From positions 1-45,299 of the forward strand of contig CANMTR010000017.1 of NCBI GenBank assembly GCA_947500825.1: a stretch of DNA of 45,299 nt. The letters run 5' to 3'. This stretch comes from an uncultured Paracoccaceae bacterium (lineage in GTDB: Bacteria > Pseudomonadota > Alphaproteobacteria > Rhodobacterales > Rhodobacteraceae). Both the position numbers and the translations under genes were made by a program. This document shows, piece by piece, positions 41,820 through 45,299 of this stretch; position 1 is the first letter of the stretch; each line of letters opens with the position of its first letter. The notes under the pieces are model-generated. The model did no database searches, had not been told where the DNA came from, and saw nothing but the letters and a program-made list of their open reading frames with translations.

Positions 41820-42773
41820 CATAAGCCGGGGGTGGCGGAAGGCGGATACAACGACACGTCCGTCTCCGGGAGACGGGGCTGTATCAGCAAGCGTACAGGT
41901 CGATCATTGGTCTCGCGGACAAGCCAAGAATACTCCATGGCGATTCCGTTTCTCGCCGAGATGCCTGTCGGGGCGGCTCTGCCGATCATCACCCGGTCGC
42001 TCGCAAGGGTGGTGCCACCTGAGCCGAGGTCGGCAGGGTGTGCGCCAGCACGATGTCCTTGCCCAAGGCATCTGAATTGGGTGTAGTCGTTCGCATGGGA
42101 GAGAGACGTGGGCGACGGCGACCCCAAGGGAGGAGGAGGGGTCGCCGTCTGGGGTCGGGCCCGGGAGGAGGTGGGCCCTGTGTCCCGTCGAACAATCTAG
42201 GCATTCTGCGCTGCAGCGCCAATGCTGCACTTGAAATTCCGCCACCCGCTGACCGCATACCCGGCGAATGCCGCAAGTTTCGGCCCGATCTGCAAGCGAT
42301 GGCGCAGAGTTGGGCGCTGAGCGCATCGTCCGAGCCGTGAGTTTGGGCGCCGGGTTGGCGGCCGGCAAAGCCTGAAAGTGCAATATGGCGTCCGCCCCGG
42401 ACCACCGGATCAACCGTTCGACGATCACCCGGTCGGAACGCACGGTCATAGCGTATTCCTCTGCGGGGCAATCGATATGATCCTCGATCCTGCGATGGTT
42501 CGGCGCTCGGTACGAACGCCGTACCAATATCCGCCAATCCTTCTTTCACTACGTTCAACGTCATTCTCGGCCGTATCAGGCAGGTCCGATGGGTCGGTCA
42601 GGCACTTCGGATCGTGCCAATCCTTCTCCGAAGATTGCGGGCATCTCAGCATTCCGCCGTCCTCGATTGCCCCTGCCGCGCTGCCCGCGTCGCGGGAACG
42701 AGTATCTGGCCCGTGAGCGCTTGCCACCGAAGGATGAACGCGTAACCATTCGAGTCCATTGGGGAGGAAAACC
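41820..42773. other. ~950 bp without a recognisable gene
   Basis: Open frames on both strands are interrupted or lack domains; none has a good ribosome-binding site. It could hold decayed mobile-element DNA. The last part contains the promoter of the GDSL hydrolase and its GGGGAGGAAAACC ribosome-binding site. Confidence 0.35.
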
Positions 42774-43832
42774 ATGGCTCGAGGACTTCAACTGCCGCTG
42801 ATCCTGGGTGGGGCGATCATGATCGGCACCCAGGCGAGCGCTCTGACGATCAGCAGCCTCACGTTCTTCGGCGACAGCAACGTCGACATCGGACGCGCGG
42901 CGTCCCCGGAAACCTACGACGGGGATGACATCCTACCTCCTCCGAACACGGTGGGCGGACGATCCTCGGATGGGCCGATCATCCCCGAATACCTGTCCGA
43001 CCGGCTTGGCGTGGAACAACTGAACTTCGGCTGGGGTGGCGCTCAGAGCGGGCGTTACAACATCATAGGCGATGCGGCGGTCGAGACGGGCCTCCAGCAG
43101 CAGATCGACGAGTTCGAGGCGCGCCTGGGCGGCGATCGGGCCGACCCGAATGCGCTCTACGTCCTCTGGGCCGGGTCCAACGACCTCGTCGGAAGCTTCT
43201 CGACCCCGGACCTGACTTTCGAGGCCCTCGACAAGAGCGACGAAGGGGACGTGAAGGATACCGCCACCCGGGTTCGGCAGAACCTGACGCAAGCCGTTGC
43301 CGATCTGGACGAGTTGGGCGCGCAGAACACTATCGTCGCCAATCGCACCACGCGCCCGGTTCTGTCGGACAGTGCCGCGCCGTGGGAGCTTCCCGATCTC
43401 GACCCTGAGGCCGAAGGTGTTCAGAATCCGGAGCTGAACGATGCATCGGGCAACTATCTGAATACCATTCTCGCGGATCTCGTGCCCGAACTGGATGCCT
43501 CGCTGGCCTCGAGCGTGAGCCTGTTCGATGTCGACGGCTTCATCCGGGACATCATCGCGTCTTCGGGCGAGAACGGCTTCCTGTCGTATTCCGACGATCC
43601 CTCCCAGTACTGTATCAACCAGCCCGACGCGGATTGCAGCGACATCATCAACTACGATGGCGCCCACAAGACGTCCGCGGTCCATTCGATACTGGCGGGG
43701 GACTTCATCGACACGTTCGATCTGGACGGGGCCGCGGCGCCGGCCCCGGTTCCCCTTCCTGCTTCAGGGGTCCTTCTCTTCGCGGCCATGGGAGGTTTGG
43801 CCGCTGTCCGTAAACAGCGGTCGAAGACCTGA
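42774..43832 (+). CDS. SGNH/GDSL hydrolase with VPLPA-CTERM sorting signal
   Basis: 352 residues. A signal peptide (PLILGGAIMIGTQASA, cleavage near ALTIS) exports it. SGNH block I is TFFGDSNVDIG with nucleophile S35, block II FGWGGAQSG, block III VLWAGSNDLVG, and block V YDGAHKTSAVH with the catalytic Asp/His. The C-terminus is APVPLPASGVLLFAAMGGLA followed by a basic tail, the VPLPA-CTERM signal used by exosortase/rhombosortase-type systems in Rhodobacterales for envelope or exopolysaccharide-linked export. It is probably an extracellular esterase or lipase acting on acylated polymers. Start at 42774 is fixed by GGAGGAAAACC; an in-frame ATG 15 bases upstream is less likely. No exosortase gene is seen here. 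Confidence 0.9.
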   Translation: MARGLQLPLILGGAIMIGTQASALTISSLTFFGDSNVDIGRAASPETYDGDDILPPPNTVGGRSSDGPIIPEYLSDRLGVEQLNFGWGGAQSGRYNIIGDAAVETGLQQQIDEFEARLGGDRADPNALYVLWAGSNDLVGSFSTPDLTFEALDKSDEGDVKDTATRVRQNLTQAVADLDELGAQNTIVANRTTRPVLSDSAAPWELPDLDPEAEGVQNPELNDASGNYLNTILADLVPELDASLASSVSLFDVDGFIRDIIASSGENGFLSYSDDPSQYCINQPDADCSDIINYDGAHKTSAVHSILAGDFIDTFDLDGAAAPAPVPLPASGVLLFAAMGGLAAVRKQRSKT

Positions 43833-43838
43833 AGGTAG

Positions 43839-43867
43839 CCCTGCCCAGTTCTGACGGCTGGGCAGGG
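43839..43867 (+). terminator. Terminator hairpin after the GDSL hydrolase
   Basis: Perfect 10-bp arms CCCTGCCCAG (43839-43848) and CTGGGCAGGG (43858-43867) around 9 nt, 6 bp after the stop. No U-run follows, but the strength and position support a terminator. Confidence 0.65.
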
Positions 43868-43964
43868 ACCATAGAGGCGTCTTATCGCCCCGCGGCATAT
43901 CTATTAGTTGTCTGTCGCAAGCTCCACGGGCGATAATATGTGCGCACGCATAACAGCCTCGGCC

Positions 43965-44380
43965 TGCCCCCAGAAAAGTGGTCCTCCCTGAAGTAGGCTT
44001 TCGAGCGAGAGGGAGGACGAATGAATGGGACAGAAGAGACACAAGCCGGAGGAGATCGTCGCAAAGCTTCGGCAGGTCGACGTGCTGGTATCGCAAGGCC
44101 GATCGGTGGCCGAGGCGGTGAGATCGATCGGGGTGACGCAGTTCACCTACTACCGCTGGCGCAAGGAGTTCGGGGGCTGAAGACCGAACAGGTGAAGCGG
44201 TTGAAGGAGCTGGAGAAGGAGAACGAGCGGCTCAGGAAGGCGGTCTCCGATCTCACGCTCGAGAAGCTGATCCTCCGGGAGGCCGCCTCGGGAACCGAAG
44301 GTCCGCGCAGCGAAACTTCTGAGCCCCGCTCGCCGCCGGGCCTGCGTCGAGCGTGTCCGGCAGACGTTCGGGGTGATCCT
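43965..44380 (+). mobile_element. Truncated IS3-family element (left part)
   Basis: Begins with TGCCCCCAGAAAAGTGG, a terminal repeat similar to that of the adjacent element (TGCCCCGAAAAAGTGG, 44380). Only OrfA and the first residues of OrfB remain before the second IS3 element interrupts it. Confidence 0.65.
44025..44379 (+). pseudogene. IS3-family OrfA (frameshifted) and truncated OrfB start
   Basis: OrfA from 44025 reads GQKRHKPEEIVAKLRQVDVL and RSVAEAVRSIGVTQFTYYRW to a stop at 44178. The expected continuation (GLKTEQVKRLKELEKENERL, a leucine-zipper region, then LEKLILREAASG) is in the next frame. A five-G run at 44172-44176 is one G short. OrfB begins (KLLSPARRRACVERVRQTFGV) and is cut at the junction with the next IS. 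Inactive. Confidence 0.8.
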
Positions 44381-45299
44381 GCCCCGAAAAAGTGGACGGG
44401 GTCAGGCCGCCATGCGCTCCATGTCGGCCGGTGATCTGTAGCCTATCGCGGAATGCAGGCGCCGTGAATTGTAGAAGCCCTCGATGTAGGCGAACAGATC
44501 CCGACGCGCCTCGTCCCGGGTGGCGTAGACCCGGTGGTGAACGCGCTCGACCTTTAGCGTGTGGAAGAAGCTCTCCATGGGCGCGTTATCCAGGCAATTC
44601 CCCTTGCGACTCATCGAGGGCGTTATCTTCGCGGCGGCAAGGGCTTGGCGATACTCGTCTGCGGCGTATTGGATTCCACGATCCGAATGCTGAATCAGAC
44701 CGGGAGCTGGCCGCTGGCGTTTAACGACCATGTCGAGCGCCTCGAGAGCGATCGAGGCGTGCAGGGTCTCGCGCATGCTCCAGCCGACGACCTTGCGCGT
44801 ATGCATGTCGATGAGTGCCGCGAGAAAGAGCCAGCCTTCGCCGGTCCGGATATAGGTCAGATTGGCCAGCCAGACGCGGGTATCGGCGCGGTTGCCGTAA
44901 AGTTTCTCCGCAGCCTGTTTGGCGCGATCGGGTAGTCGTGACGGCTGTCGGTTGTGCGAACGCGGCGCGAGATCGCGGCCAGCCCTCGCAGGCCCGCCGC
45001 CCGCATGAGCCGTGCGATACGGTGGCGACCGACGCCACGACCTGCGGCGCGTAGAACGGCGTGAACGCGCGGCGCACCGTAGCATCCACCGCTTTCTGCG
45101 TGGGCCCGGCGGATATCGCTCAGAAGGGCTCGGTTCTCGATGCTACGTTTGCTCTCGGGACGTTTCCGCCAGGCATAATAACCGCTCACAGACACGCCGA
45201 TCACGGCGCAGATCGCTCTGACGATCGTGTCCCATCTGGTGGTGTAGCTCATGGCAGGCCCGACGGATGTCGGCGTGGCCGAGCTGATCAGTCCGTCTG
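44380..45299 (-). mobile_element. IS3-family element at the right edge (partial)
   Basis: Terminal repeat TGCCCCGAAAAAGTGGACGG at 44380-44399; the element runs out of the window. It is inserted in, or abuts, the first IS3 element. It carries the transposase at 44402-45252; its OrfA would lie to the right of the window. Confidence 0.75.
44402..45252 (-). pseudogene. IS3-family transposase OrfB, one frameshift
   Basis: From about 45252 the frame reads VRAICAVIGVSVSGYYAWRK then HAESGGCYGAPRVHAVLRAAGRG and RRNFTATAP, where it loses phase near 44885. The other frame continues with TRVWLANLTYIRTGEGWLFL, LIQHSDRGIQYAADEYR, MSRKGNCLDNAPMESFFHTLKVE and the rve (DDE) end YNSRRLHSAIGYRSPADMER, stopping at 44402. 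One base lost near GCGCCGATACC explains the break. The catalytic D,D,E are all visible across the two frames. Confidence 0.85.

Noticed and set aside
1-45299. CRISPR arrays, rRNA or tRNA genes
   Set aside because: No regularly spaced direct repeats and no recognisable cloverleaf or rRNA sequence were seen on either strand by eye.

Overview
The window is GC-rich DNA from an alphaproteobacterium, most likely a Rhodobacteraceae (Roseobacter-group) strain. Three things point there: a DnaA-N-type plasmid replicase paired with parAB, a GDSL hydrolase ending in a VPLPA-CTERM sorting signal, and the style of the TRAP-TAXI and purine-catabolism genes. The rep-parAB block, the toxin-antitoxin modules and the many decayed insertion sequences suggest a plasmid or chromid, or a plasmid-derived island. 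The sequence alone cannot tell these apart.

Layout. 1-1.8 kb: a truncated IS110 transposase and a decayed IS5 (IS903-like) element. 1.9-5.2 kb (minus): a two-gene TRAP-TAXI importer, divergent from a three-subunit periplasmic molybdenum hydroxylase of the PaoABC type (5.5-9.4 kb). 9.7-11.5 kb: transaldolase and (S)-ureidoglycine aminohydrolase (allE), convergent and sharing a terminator hairpin. 11.6-12.0 kb: a wrecked VapBC module. 12.6-16.4 kb: the replicon core, with parB, parA and a divergent DnaA-N-domain replicase, four copies of a 20-bp palindrome (candidate parS) and strong inverted repeats. 16.7-21.4 kb: urate oxidase PuuD, convergent with a second TRAP-TAXI operon (SBP, DUF1850, permease). 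21.8-25.6 kb: a CPA1 Na+/H+ antiporter with a C-terminal cNMP-type domain, and a class V PLP enzyme. 26.1-28.8 kb: a spore-coat-U remnant next to a second IS5 copy, then a frameshifted MFS gene. 29.0-30.2 kb: an IS3 remnant and an intact FitAB/VapBC toxin-antitoxin pair. 30.3-38.3 kb: a LysR regulator divergent from an oligopeptide-type ABC importer that ends in an AtzF-type allophanate hydrolase. 38.3-39.4 kb: a third IS5 copy. 40.0-43.9 kb: a lone UvrD-like helicase and the VPLPA-CTERM hydrolase. 44.0-45.3 kb: two IS3-family elements, one truncated at the junction with the other.

A metabolic theme is nitrogen recovery from purines and ureides: PuuD (urate), AllE (ureidoglycine) and AtzF (allophanate), with three solute importers close by. 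The pathway is incomplete here. Allantoinase, allantoicase and HIU/OHCU enzymes are absent, so the genes must cooperate with others elsewhere.

The most unusual signals are small palindromic insertions inside the insertion sequences. A ~46-bp element is almost identical in two IS5 copies whose flanks are much more diverged, and it sits at the same site in both. A different ~38-bp hairpin is present in both an IS110 gene and an IS5 gene. The parS-like palindromes embedded in the parA reading frame also stand out.
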